Below are positions 56,445 to 64,000 of a DNA stretch of 64,000 bases, one piece after another. The translations under genes and the position numbers were made by a program. Within the stretch, counting starts at the first letter, position 1. Each line of letters opens with the position of its first letter. Location of the stretch: positions 16,681 to 80,680 of the forward strand of contig NZ_JABTYH010000022.1 of assembly GCF_013314975.1 (NCBI RefSeq), in the 5' to 3' direction. A model generated the notes under the pieces. The model worked only from the letters and a program-made list of their open reading frames with translations. It was not told the DNA's origin and did not search any database. The stretch comes from Pseudarthrobacter oxydans (GTDB taxonomy: Bacteria > Actinomycetota > Actinomycetes > Actinomycetales > Micrococcaceae).

Positions 56445-57560
56445 ATGACGGTTACCGTCACCCGTACCACCGTCCCCGAACACGGAATTGTCCGCTATGC
56501 CTCCGTTGGGGGGCTGGAACTTGAAGCCGGCGGCTACCTGCCCGACGTCACGCTGGCCTACGAAACCTGGGGCACCCTTAACGCGGATGCCAGCAATGCA
56601 GTCCTGATTGAACACGCGCTGACCGGCAGCACCCACGTGACCCGCGGCGACACCGACGAACCGGGCTGGTGGGAGCAGCTTGCAGGGCCGGGTGCGCCCG
56701 TGGACACGGACCGTTTCTTTGTGGTGTCCATCAACATTGTGGGCGGCTGTTACGGGTCCACCGGTCCGTCGTCGCCGGCACCGGACGGGGCTCCCTGGGG
56801 ATCCCGGTTTCCCCTGGTCACGCTGCGGGACAGCACTGTGGCAGAGGCCCGCCTGGCTGACCAGCTGGGGATCAGGAGCTGGTTTGCGGTGCTCGGAGGT
56901 TCCATGGGCGGAGCCCGCGCACTTGAGTGGGCCATCACGTTCCCGGAGCGGGTGCAGCGCTGCGCGGTGATCTCCGTGGGGGCCGCAAGCACGGCCGAGC
57001 AGATTGCCTTCGCCCAGGCGCAGACCCTGGCGATCCGCCAGGATGCGAATTTCAAGGGCGGCGACTATTACGGCGGCCCCTTCCCGGAGGACGGGCTGGC
57101 CCTGGCCCGGCGGATCGCGCACATCACCTACCGCTCAGCGGCGGAACTCGAAGGCAGGTTCGGCCGCGAACCGCAGGCTCCGGAGTCGCCCCTGCAGGGT
57201 GGTGTCCTGGCCGCCCGCGGACGCTACCAGGTGGAAAGCTACCTGGACCACCAGGGAAACAAACTGGTCCGGCGGTTTGATGCCAACAGCTACATCGCCA
57301 TCACCGAGGCCCTGATGAGCCACGACATCTGCCGGGGCCGGGGGCCGCTTCCCGAGACCCTGGCGCGGTCGGGTGCGCGCTTCTTCGTGGCAGCCGTGGA
57401 TTCTGACCGGCTCTACTTCCCGGCCCAGTCCCGGGAACTTGCCGCCGCCCTGCCGGGAGAAGTGGACGTCCACGTCATTGAAGCTCCGATAGGCCATGAC
57501 GGCTTCCTGACCGAAATAGGCCAGCTGGGCCGCCAGCTGAGGGCGCACCTTTCGGCTTAA
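56445..57560 (+). CDS. metX: Homoserine O-acetyltransferase
   Basis: The 371-residue alpha/beta-hydrolase-fold enzyme acetylates homoserine with acetyl-CoA, the first committed step of methionine synthesis. LAYETWGTLN, the oxyanion HALTGSTH, the nucleophile in VLGGSMGGARALEWA, the acid in AAVDSDRLYFP and the His in IGHDGFLTE are visible. AGAGG lies seven bases before ATG. Control is by the SAM-IV element in its leader. Confidence 0.95.
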   Translation: MTVTVTRTTVPEHGIVRYASVGGLELEAGGYLPDVTLAYETWGTLNADASNAVLIEHALTGSTHVTRGDTDEPGWWEQLAGPGAPVDTDRFFVVSINIVGGCYGSTGPSSPAPDGAPWGSRFPLVTLRDSTVAEARLADQLGIRSWFAVLGGSMGGARALEWAITFPERVQRCAVISVGAASTAEQIAFAQAQTLAIRQDANFKGGDYYGGPFPEDGLALARRIAHITYRSAAELEGRFGREPQAPESPLQGGVLAARGRYQVESYLDHQGNKLVRRFDANSYIAITEALMSHDICRGRGPLPETLARSGARFFVAAVDSDRLYFPAQSRELAAALPGEVDVHVIEAPIGHDGFLTEIGQLGRQLRAHLSA

Positions 57561-57583
57561 GGCTGCCCCTCACAGGCAGGTAA

Positions 57584-57612
57584 ATGTGCATTTATGCAGA
57601 TAGCCTCTGCAT
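57584..57612. promoter_or_regulatory. Inverted repeat upstream of the MHS transporter
   Basis: ATGCAGA-TAGCC-TCTGCAT (57594-57612) is a perfect 7-bp inverted repeat, preceded by ATGTGCAT (57584-57591). It lies in a 181-base gap after metX and may be an operator or a weak terminator. ATGTGCAT also occurs upstream of the second LysR gene. Confidence 0.35.
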
Positions 57613-57741
57613 GATTCGCCGTTGAGCTTGGCGTTCAGGCGGACCATACTCGTTGGGACCCGGCGGTTCGTGGCCAAAATCACACGTATCCGCCTCAGAC
57701 TGTCCCAGTGGTGTCGAAGAAGACGCCGAAGGAGTTCATCA

Positions 57742-59124
57742 ATGAGTACGGAAAAGTCCGCCGCGCGGCGGCCCGAGGAAACCGACGTCAAGTCCTCAGG
57801 CCTGAAGAAGGTCGTCACGGCCTCCATGGCCGGCACCGTGGTTGAGTGGTACGAGTTCTTCCTCTACGCCTCCGCCGCCACTCTGGTGTTCGGCAAGCTG
57901 TTCTTCCCCAACTCCGGAACCGAGCTGGACGGCATTATCGCAGCCTTCGTCACCTATGCGGTCGGCTTCGTTGCCCGCCCCATCGGCGGCATCGTCTTCG
58001 GCCACTTCGGCGACAAGTTCGGCCGCAAGCAGCTGCTGCAGCTGAGCATCATCCTGGTGGGTGTTGCCACCTTCCTCATGGGCTGCCTGCCGACCTTTGC
58101 GCAGATCGGCTACTGGGCGCCGGCGCTGCTGGTGTTCCTGCGCTTCGTCCAGGGCTTCGCGGTGGGCGGCGAATGGGGCGGCGCTGTGCTCCTCGTCGCC
58201 GAGCACAGCCCGAACAAGTCCCGCGGCTTCTGGTCAAGCTGGCCGCAGTCCGCTGTCCCCATGGGCAACCTGCTCGCCACCGCCGTGCTGTTCACCCTGT
58301 CCTCCACCCTCTCCCCGGAAGCCTTCCTCGGCTGGGGCTGGCGCGTAGCCTTCTGGCTCTCCGCAGTGATCGTCATCATCGGCTACTACATCCGCACCAA
58401 GGTCCAGGACGCGCCGATCTTCCTGGAGGCCCGCAAGGAAGTCACTGTCGAGAACAAGGGCTACGGTGTTGCCGAAGTCTTCCGCCGGTACCCTCGCGGC
58501 GTGTTCACCGCCATGGGCCTGCGCTTCGCGGAGAACATCCTTTACTACCTCGTGGTCACGTTCTCCATCACCTACCTGAAGGTGGTTGTGCAGACGGACA
58601 CCTCCCGCATCCTGCTCCTCCTGCTGGTGGCACACTTCATCCACTTCTGCGCAGTACCCCTGGTGGGCAAGATGTCCGATTCCCTGGGACGCCGCCCGGT
58701 ATACATGGCCGGTGCAATCCTCGCCGGAACCTGGGGCTTCTTCGCCTTCCCCATGATGGACACCGGCAATGACATGGTTATCCTGGCGGCCATCACCATC
58801 GGCCTGCTGTTCCACGCCCTCATGTACGCCGGCCAGCCGTCCATCATGGCCGAAATGTTCCCCACCCGCATGCGGTATTCGGGCGTTTCCCTCGGCTACC
58901 AGGTGACCTCCATCGTGGCCGGCTCGCTGGCGCCCATCATCGCCAGCTCGCTGCTGGGCAGCTTCGGCTCGTCCGTTCCGGTTGCGTTCTACCTCCTGGG
59001 CGCCTGCGTGGTGACTGCGATCTCAGTGTTCTTCCTCAAGGAAACCCGCGGTATCTCGCTGCATGACGTTGATGCCGCCGACGCCCAGGGCACCGCCGAC
59101 CTTCTGGCCGCAGCCAAGAAATAG
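57742..59124 (+). CDS. MHS-family (metabolite:H+ symporter) MFS transporter
   Basis: The 460-residue transporter has twelve predicted helices. GTVVEWYEFFLYASAATLVF opens helix 1, and GIVFGHFGDKFGRKQLLQLS, RFVQGFAVGGEWGGAVLLV and ARPIGG are hallmarks of the MHS group (proline/betaine, shikimate, alpha-ketoglutarate carriers). GAAGGAG precedes ATG by eight bases. It lies upstream of an alcohol dehydrogenase and the mms genes, so it may import an organic acid or alcohol catabolised by them. Confidence 0.92.
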   Translation: MSTEKSAARRPEETDVKSSGLKKVVTASMAGTVVEWYEFFLYASAATLVFGKLFFPNSGTELDGIIAAFVTYAVGFVARPIGGIVFGHFGDKFGRKQLLQLSIILVGVATFLMGCLPTFAQIGYWAPALLVFLRFVQGFAVGGEWGGAVLLVAEHSPNKSRGFWSSWPQSAVPMGNLLATAVLFTLSSTLSPEAFLGWGWRVAFWLSAVIVIIGYYIRTKVQDAPIFLEARKEVTVENKGYGVAEVFRRYPRGVFTAMGLRFAENILYYLVVTFSITYLKVVVQTDTSRILLLLLVAHFIHFCAVPLVGKMSDSLGRRPVYMAGAILAGTWGFFAFPMMDTGNDMVILAAITIGLLFHALMYAGQPSIMAEMFPTRMRYSGVSLGYQVTSIVAGSLAPIIASSLLGSFGSSVPVAFYLLGACVVTAISVFFLKETRGISLHDVDAADAQGTADLLAAAKK

Positions 59125-59164
59125 CCGTCAGGAAGCAGTCCCCACGGCACAGCATCACGGACAC

Positions 59165-59209
59165 GGCAGCTGCCCGGACCTGCACGCAGCGCAGGGCCGG
59201 GCAGCTGCC
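59165..59209 (+). terminator. Terminator hairpin after the MHS transporter
   Basis: A perfect 13-bp stem (GGCAGCTGCCCGG with CCGGGCAGCTGCC) encloses a further 5-bp CCTGC/GCAGG stem. It is followed by TGTTGACA, without a T-run, and then the alcohol dehydrogenase gene. Confidence 0.65.
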
Positions 59210-59237
59210 TGTTGACAACCATAAAGTCAGGAACACC

Positions 59238-60356
59238 ATGCGAGCAGCAGTCCTCTATTCCACAGTCCCTCCCGGCACCAGCTATGCCGAAGCGCAGCCG
59301 CTGGTGGTCCAGGAGCTCAGCCGTCCCGAACCCCGCGCCGGCGAGCTGGGTGTCACCGTCACCTACTCCAGCCTGTGCCACTCAGACCTGTCAGTCGTGG
59401 ACGGATCCCGCGTCCGGCCGCTTCCCATGGCACTGGGGCACGAGGCCGTGGGACGTGTGGCGGCGGTGGGTGAGGGCGTCACCGACGTTGCGGTGGGGGA
59501 CCACGTTGTCCTCGTTTTCGTCCCCAGTTGCGGTTCCTGCCGCGCCTGCCTGGCGGGGCGGCCCGCGCTCTGCCACCGGGCAGCGGAGGTCAACGGCTCC
59601 GGGGACCTTCTGCACGGCGAGGCGCTGCTGCGCACGCCTGCGGGGGAGCGGATCAACCACCACCTGGGGGTTTCGGCGTTCGCGGATTACGCGGTGGTGG
59701 CCCGCGAATCAGTGGTGGTGATCGACGACGACGTCCCCGACACAGTCGCGGCGATGTTCGGTTGCGCCGTGCTCACCGGAATGGGTGCCGTCCTCAACAC
59801 GGCCGACATCCGGGAGGGCCAGTCCATCGCCGTTTTCGGTCTCGGTGCCGTGGGGCTTTCGGCCGTTATGGCTGCCGCGCTCGCCGGTGCCTCCGCCGTC
59901 ATTGCCATTGATCCGAACACGGCCAAGCACGGACTTGCCCTGAAGTGTGGGGCAACCGCGGTGGGGACTCCGGAGGACGCCGGCCGCCTGATCGCGGAAG
60001 CCGCCGGTGACGGTGTGGACATCGCGGTCGAGGCCGTGGGCTCGGCAAGGGTGATTGCGTCCTGCCTCGGGCATGTGACGAGGGGCGGCGCCGTGGTTTC
60101 CGTCGGCCTGCCGCACCCCACCGCGGAGCTGACGGTGCCTGCGCTGCAGTTTGCCGGCGCGGGCAAGCGGCTGCTGGGCTCCTACATGGGCGATGCCGTC
60201 CCGGACCGGGACATTCCCCTCTACCTGGGGTACTGGCGCGAGGGCAGGCTCCCCGTTGAGCTGCTGCACACGGACACCAGGCCCCTCGCGGAGATCAACG
60301 AAGGCCTTGATGCCCTCGCAGCCGGGCAGGTGGTGAGGCGGCTCTTCCAGGCGTGA
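59238..60356 (+). CDS. Zinc-dependent medium-chain alcohol dehydrogenase
   Basis: The 372-residue enzyme has catalytic zinc ligands in LCHSDLSVVDG and LGHEAVGRVAAVGEG, four structural Cys in CGSCRACLAGRPALC and the Rossmann loop GLGAVGLSAVMAAALAG. It resembles class III/aryl-alcohol type dehydrogenases that use NAD. Substrate unknown. It is between the MHS transporter and, convergently, a LysR gene, and may supply an aldehyde or acid to the mms pathway. Confidence 0.9.
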   Translation: MRAAVLYSTVPPGTSYAEAQPLVVQELSRPEPRAGELGVTVTYSSLCHSDLSVVDGSRVRPLPMALGHEAVGRVAAVGEGVTDVAVGDHVVLVFVPSCGSCRACLAGRPALCHRAAEVNGSGDLLHGEALLRTPAGERINHHLGVSAFADYAVVARESVVVIDDDVPDTVAAMFGCAVLTGMGAVLNTADIREGQSIAVFGLGAVGLSAVMAAALAGASAVIAIDPNTAKHGLALKCGATAVGTPEDAGRLIAEAAGDGVDIAVEAVGSARVIASCLGHVTRGGAVVSVGLPHPTAELTVPALQFAGAGKRLLGSYMGDAVPDRDIPLYLGYWREGRLPVELLHTDTRPLAEINEGLDALAAGQVVRRLFQA

Positions 60357-60412
60357 AACCGGCACGCCGGCCACTACCCGGGTTGTCAACAGCGCAGTGT
60401 CCCAACAGCAGC

Positions 60413-61312
60413 TCAGGCGGCCAGCAGATCCTGGCGCTCCGCCACCTCATGCTGGAGCGCGCCGATCACGGCCTGCACCCGCGCGGACCGCAGCGACTCC
60501 GGGCGGGCCACGGCCCAGATGGGGACCTGGCGCTGGAACGCTTCGGGGAGTACCGGAACGAAATCCGGGTTGCGCGCCACCATGAAGTTCGGCAGCAGCC
60601 CGATCCCGGCGCCCCGGCGGACCGCCTCGACTTGGGCAAAAATGCTCGTCGCTTGGAAGCTGGACTTCGGCATCGGCAGCTGCGAGGACCGGTGCCCCAG
60701 TTCGGCCACCTGGAGCGCCGACTCAACGTAAGAGACGAAGCCGTGCTGCCCCACGCCGTCGGGCGTTCCCGGCAGGCCGTGCTCCGCCGCGTAGGCGGGG
60801 CTGGCGTAAAGCCGGAGGAAGTAGTTGGTCAGGAAGATGGCCTGGGCGTTGCTCACGTCGGTGCGGCCCACCACCACCTCAAGGTCCACGCCGGAGCGGT
60901 TCTGGCTGACCCTGCGCGTGGCGCTCAACATTTCCACGTTCAGCAGTGGATGCCGCTGTTGCAGGCGGACCAGCGCGGGCGTGACGAATTCGGCGCCGAA
61001 ACCGTCCGAGGTGCTGATGCGCACCATGCCGGAGAGAGCGTCCCGGTCCTGGCTTGTGGCAGCGGCCAGTGAACCCAGTGTTTCCTCGATCCTTTCCGCC
61101 GCGGCGACGGCCGAAGCTCCGAGCTCCGTCAGTTCCCACCCATGCGGGCTGCGCTCCAGGGTGCGGCCGCCCAGCTGCCTGTCGAGGGCCAGGATCCGGC
61201 GCGAAATGGTGGTGTGCGTTGTGCCCAGCGTTTCGGCGACGGCGTTGAAGCGCCCCAGCCGGGCCACTGTCAGCAGGATCAGCAGGTCGTCCGGACTCGG
61301 CAGCTGCGCCAT
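60413..61312 (-). CDS. LysR-family transcriptional regulator
   Basis: The 299-residue regulator starts MAQLPSPDDLLILLTVARLG, with the helix-turn-helix NAVAETLGTTHTTISRRI and a LysR effector domain (LSGMVRISTSDGFGAEFVTP). GGGAGG five bases before this ATG decides the start over a longer frame. It is divergent from mmsB, with an 18-bp inverted repeat between them, so it probably controls mmsB-mmsA. Confidence 0.9.
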   Translation of the reverse strand: MAQLPSPDDLLILLTVARLGRFNAVAETLGTTHTTISRRILALDRQLGGRTLERSPHGWELTELGASAVAAAERIEETLGSLAAATSQDRDALSGMVRISTSDGFGAEFVTPALVRLQQRHPLLNVEMLSATRRVSQNRSGVDLEVVVGRTDVSNAQAIFLTNYFLRLYASPAYAAEHGLPGTPDGVGQHGFVSYVESALQVAELGHRSSQLPMPKSSFQATSIFAQVEAVRRGAGIGLLPNFMVARNPDFVPVLPEAFQRQVPIWAVARPESLRSARVQAVIGALQHEVAERQDLLAA

Positions 61313-61327
61313 GCCTGCCTCCCATCT

Positions 61328-61345
61328 ATGTGCATCAGTGCACAT
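61328..61345. promoter_or_regulatory. Inverted repeat between LysR gene and mmsB
   Basis: ATGTGC-N6-GCACAT forms a perfect 6-bp dyad 16 bases upstream of the LysR start codon. It is suited to autoregulation and to control of the divergent mmsB promoter. Confidence 0.45.
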
Positions 61346-61446
61346 GCCATCTGTGATTTTTTCCCTTGATTGCACTATAGCGGGGTGTGATGGTGGACAC
61401 AGACTTTACGGCCGCCGGCCGGAGGCACAGCAAAGGAGCTTAAGCC

Positions 61447-62349
61447 ATGGCAGTAATTGGTTGGATTGGTTTGGGGAACATGGGCGGGTCCATGTCGGCG
61501 AACCTGGCAAAGGCAGGGCATGACGTGAGGGGGTTCGACCTCAACCCGGCAGCCCTGGCCGCGGCAGAGGCCGGTGGGGTAAAGCCCGCGGGGAGCATCG
61601 CCGAGGCGGTCGCGGGCGCGGACGCCGTGTTCACCATGCTTCCGAAAGGCGAGCACGCCAAGGCTGTCTACCTGGGCGGCGACGGGGTGCTGGCGCACGC
61701 CGATACCCGCACCCTCCTCATAGATTCCTCCACCATCGATATCGCAGCCGCGAAGGAACTGCACGACGCCGCCGCTGCCGCCGGCTTCCGCTTCGTCGAC
61801 GCCCCGGTGTCGGGCGGGATGAGCGGCGCCAAGGCAGGAACGCTGACGTTCATGGTGGGCGGCGAGGCGGATGCCGTGGCCGACGCCAGCCGCTTCATCG
61901 AGCCGATGGCCGCCAACATCATCCCCACCGGGGGTGCCACTACGGGACAGGCGGCCAAGATCTGCAACAACCTGATGCTCCTGATCAACCTGGCGTCCAC
62001 GGCCGAGGGTGCCGTGCTGGCGGACAGGCTGGGCCTGGACAAGAAAGTCTTCTGGGACATCGCCTCGGTTTCCTCCGGAGACAGCTGGGCCCTGCGCACC
62101 TGGTACCCCGTACCCGGTGTCGTTCCCACTGCCGCATCCAACAACGGCTTCGCACCCACGTTCACCGCCGAACTGGCGAACAAGGACATCGGACTGGCCA
62201 TCCGCGCCGCGGAGGACACGGGAACGCCGCTAGAAATCGGCCGGCATGTGCAGCAGCTGTACCAGCGCCTTATCGACGCCGGTGACGCCGGCAAGGACTG
62301 CTCCATGATCATCAAGCTTGCCGACGGCTCGCTCGATGCAGCGAAGTAG
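61447..62349 (+). CDS. mmsB: 3-hydroxyisobutyrate dehydrogenase
   Basis: The 300-residue enzyme oxidises 3-hydroxyisobutyrate to methylmalonate semialdehyde with NAD. The cofactor loop IGLGNMGGSMSANLAKAG, the substrate loop FVDAPVSGGMSGAKAGTL and the catalytic Lys in TTGQAAKICNNLML are all present. AAGGAGC precedes ATG. mmsA follows and takes its product. Confidence 0.94.
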   Translation: MAVIGWIGLGNMGGSMSANLAKAGHDVRGFDLNPAALAAAEAGGVKPAGSIAEAVAGADAVFTMLPKGEHAKAVYLGGDGVLAHADTRTLLIDSSTIDIAAAKELHDAAAAAGFRFVDAPVSGGMSGAKAGTLTFMVGGEADAVADASRFIEPMAANIIPTGGATTGQAAKICNNLMLLINLASTAEGAVLADRLGLDKKVFWDIASVSSGDSWALRTWYPVPGVVPTAASNNGFAPTFTAELANKDIGLAIRAAEDTGTPLEIGRHVQQLYQRLIDAGDAGKDCSMIIKLADGSLDAAK

Positions 62350-62410
62350 CTGTTTCCGCGAACCCGCCGTCCACACCACAGCCATCTGAACGCCTTAGAA
62401 AGAGACCTCC

Positions 62411-63895
62411 GTGCAGACCATCCCGCATTACATCAACGGCAGCCTCGTCACCGATGCCGAGCGCTTCGGCCCCGTCTTCAACCCCGCCACCGGAGAGCAG
62501 GACAAGCAGGTGGCCCTGGCCTCCGCGGACAGGGTGGAGGAAGCCATCGCCGCGGCCAAAGCCGCGCTGCCGGCCTGGCGGGCCGCGAGCCTTGCCAAGC
62601 GGACCAACATCTTTTTCCGTGTCCGCGAAATCCTCAACGAGCGCAAGCCCGTGCTCGCCGCCATCCTGACCAGCGAGCACGGAAAAGTGCTCTCGGATGC
62701 CGAAGGGGAGATCTCCCGCGGCCTTGAGAACATCGAGTTCGCCACCGGTCTGTCCCACATGCTCAAGGGAGAACGCTCCGAGCAGGTGTCCAGCGGTGTG
62801 GATGTCCACTCCGTCCGGCAGCCTGTGGGCGTGGTGGCCTGCATTACGCCGTTCAACTTTCCGGCCATGGTGCCGCTCTGGATGATCGGCAGCGCCCTGG
62901 CATGCGGCAACACAGTGCTTTTGAAACCCAGCGAGAAGGACCCGTCCTCGGCCGTGTTCATCGCAGAGGTCTTCGCGGAAGCCGGACTCCCGGCCGGCGT
63001 GCTGAACGTGGTCCAGGGCGACAAGGAGGCGGTGGACACCCTGCTCGAACACCCGGACGTCAAAGCAGTCAGCTTCGTTGGCTCCACACCCATCGCACAA
63101 TCGATCTACAAGCGGGCAGCCGACCACGGCAAACGGGTCCAGGCCCTTGGCGGCGCCAAGAACCACATGGTGGTCCTGCCTGATGCGGACCTGGACATGG
63201 CAGCCGACGCCGCCATCTCCGCCGCCTACGGCTCTGCTGGTGAGCGCTGCATGGCGGTGAGCGTGCTCGTCGCCGTCGGGAACATCGCCGATGACCTCGT
63301 GGCTGCCATCAAGAGCAGGATGGCCACCCTGAAGATCGGCCCCGGAACGGACCCGGCGTCCCAGATGGGTCCCCTGATCACCGCCGAACACCGCGAGAAG
63401 GTGGCCTCCTATGTTGCAGGGGCCGAAAGCGAGGGTGCCACGGTGGTTGTTGACGGCCGGTCACAGCAGTTCGATTCGAACGGGTTCTTCATCGGCGTCA
63501 GCCTGGTGGACCACGTCAAGCCCGGCATGAAGGTCTACGACGACGAGATTTTCGGCCCCGTCCTGTCCGTGGTCCGGGTGGACAGCTACAGCGACGCTGT
63601 CCGCCTGGTCAACGACAACGAGTTCGGCAACGGGGTTGCCATTTTCACCCGCGACGGCGGTGCGGCGCGGCAGTTCGAGTTCGACGTGGAGGCCGGGATG
63701 GTGGGCGTCAATGTGCCCATTCCGGTGCCGGTGGGCACCTTCTCCTTTGGCGGCTGGAAGAACTCCCTGTTCGGTGACACCCACATGTACGGGCCGGACA
63801 GTATCCGGTTCTACACGCGCGGCAAGGTAGTGACCACCCGGTGGCCGGACCCGGCGACCTCAGTCATCGACCTGGGCTTCCCCCAGGTGGACTAA
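62411..63895 (+). CDS. mmsA: CoA-acylating methylmalonate-semialdehyde dehydrogenase
   Basis: The 494-residue aldehyde dehydrogenase converts methylmalonate semialdehyde to propionyl-CoA with NAD and CoA. IPHYINGSLVTD, CITPFNFPAMVPLWMIGSAL, KNHMVVLPDADLD and the catalytic Cys in GSAGERCMAVSVLVAVG match the MmsA/IolA family, which lacks the general-base Glu of other aldehyde dehydrogenases. A GTG start is used. Its product can enter the methylmalonyl-CoA route served by a propionyl-CoA carboxylase such as that at the left end. Confidence 0.94.
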   Translation: MQTIPHYINGSLVTDAERFGPVFNPATGEQDKQVALASADRVEEAIAAAKAALPAWRAASLAKRTNIFFRVREILNERKPVLAAILTSEHGKVLSDAEGEISRGLENIEFATGLSHMLKGERSEQVSSGVDVHSVRQPVGVVACITPFNFPAMVPLWMIGSALACGNTVLLKPSEKDPSSAVFIAEVFAEAGLPAGVLNVVQGDKEAVDTLLEHPDVKAVSFVGSTPIAQSIYKRAADHGKRVQALGGAKNHMVVLPDADLDMAADAAISAAYGSAGERCMAVSVLVAVGNIADDLVAAIKSRMATLKIGPGTDPASQMGPLITAEHREKVASYVAGAESEGATVVVDGRSQQFDSNGFFIGVSLVDHVKPGMKVYDDEIFGPVLSVVRVDSYSDAVRLVNDNEFGNGVAIFTRDGGAARQFEFDVEAGMVGVNVPIPVPVGTFSFGGWKNSLFGDTHMYGPDSIRFYTRGKVVTTRWPDPATSVIDLGFPQVD

Positions 63896-63934
63896 GCCAG
63901 GAGTTCGACTGAAGAGACGGACGCCCGCTGTGCC

Positions 63935-64000
63935 CTAGCCGTCCATGATCTCGCTGCGGCGGGCCATGTACTCCTCAACGGACAGTTCACCGTTGCTGTA
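63935..64000 (-). CDS. C-terminal end of a SHOCT-like protein (cut by window edge)
   Basis: Only 21 residues are visible, YSNGELSVEEYMARRSEIMD then G and a TAG stop. The spacing of G-E-L-S-V-E-E-Y resembles a C-terminal SHOCT motif. It converges on mmsA with 39 bases between. The rest of the protein is outside the window. Confidence 0.5.
   Translation of the reverse strand, partial: YSNGELSVEEYMARRSEIMDG

Noticed and set aside
61313..61375. Longer N-terminus for the second LysR regulator
   Set aside because: GGGAGG lies right before the internal ATG, and LysR homology begins only after it.

Overview
The window is high-GC DNA with tightly packed genes, frequent 4-base ATGA/GTGA/TTGA overlaps and many GTG/TTG starts. 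The gene content points to an actinobacterium of the family Micrococcaceae, most likely the Arthrobacter/Pseudarthrobacter group. The pointers are an acyl-CoA carboxylase epsilon subunit beside its beta subunit, two SAM-IV-type riboswitches, a DUF222/HNH (13E12-type) protein, a DUF885 protein, GatCAB, and many start codons placed six bases after a -10-like hexamer (apparent leaderless mRNAs). No rRNA, tRNA, CRISPR array, insertion sequence or prophage was recognised.

Layout. 1-2.6 kb: end of a DUF885 gene, then acyl-CoA carboxylase epsilon and beta subunits, facing an SDR gene across a candidate TetR-type operator. 3.6-6.2 kb: an operon of biotin protein ligase, a membrane PH-domain protein and an Rv1264-like class III adenylate cyclase. 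6.2-29.2 kb: one apparent polycistronic unit of about 22.6 kb preceded by an unexplained ~300-nt leader. It encodes a ~2040-residue surface protein (Ig-like and fibronectin III modules), a MoxR ATPase, a DUF58 protein, a TgpA-like membrane protein whose transglutaminase domain lacks the catalytic Cys, a zinc-ribbon/RDD/FHA protein, a PP2C phosphatase, an FHA protein, a Ser/Thr kinase, an FHA-like/winged-helix protein, and a 1481-residue EssC/EccC-like FHA-FtsK/SpoIIIE ATPase. It ends in a 20-bp hairpin. No WXG100 substrate and no other type VII secretion component is present. This is the most interesting system in the window: a phospho-signalling-controlled envelope machine built around a type-VII-like motor and a giant adhesin-like protein.

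29.3-34.1 kb: a proline-rich membrane protein, LigA, an inositol monophosphatase-family protein, a GNAT acetyltransferase and a RidA protein. 34.1-38.2 kb: a CitA/CitB-type two-component system divergent from a CitMHS citrate transporter, with a CRP/GlxR-like site between them. 38.3-41.7 kb: gatC-gatA-gatB. 41.7-42.6 kb: a DUF5666-like secreted protein bracketed by two copies of a near-perfect palindromic repeat. 42.6-48.3 kb: a LysR regulator divergent from threonine catabolism (tdh, kbl), then an FAD amine oxidoreductase and hutI. 48.4-54.5 kb: a DeoR regulator, a CPBP membrane protein, a DUF222/HNH protein with an apparent frameshift at its C-terminus, a VOC protein and a secreted subtilisin-like protease. 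54.7-57.6 kb: metY and metX, each behind its own SAM-IV riboswitch and a duplicated promoter. 57.7-64 kb: an MHS-family transporter, a zinc alcohol dehydrogenase, a LysR regulator, mmsB and mmsA (valine-type branched acid degradation), and the C-terminus of a SHOCT-type protein.

All assignments come from reading translated sequence and nucleotide motifs by eye. Nothing was searched against databases, so family names are recognition-level calls.
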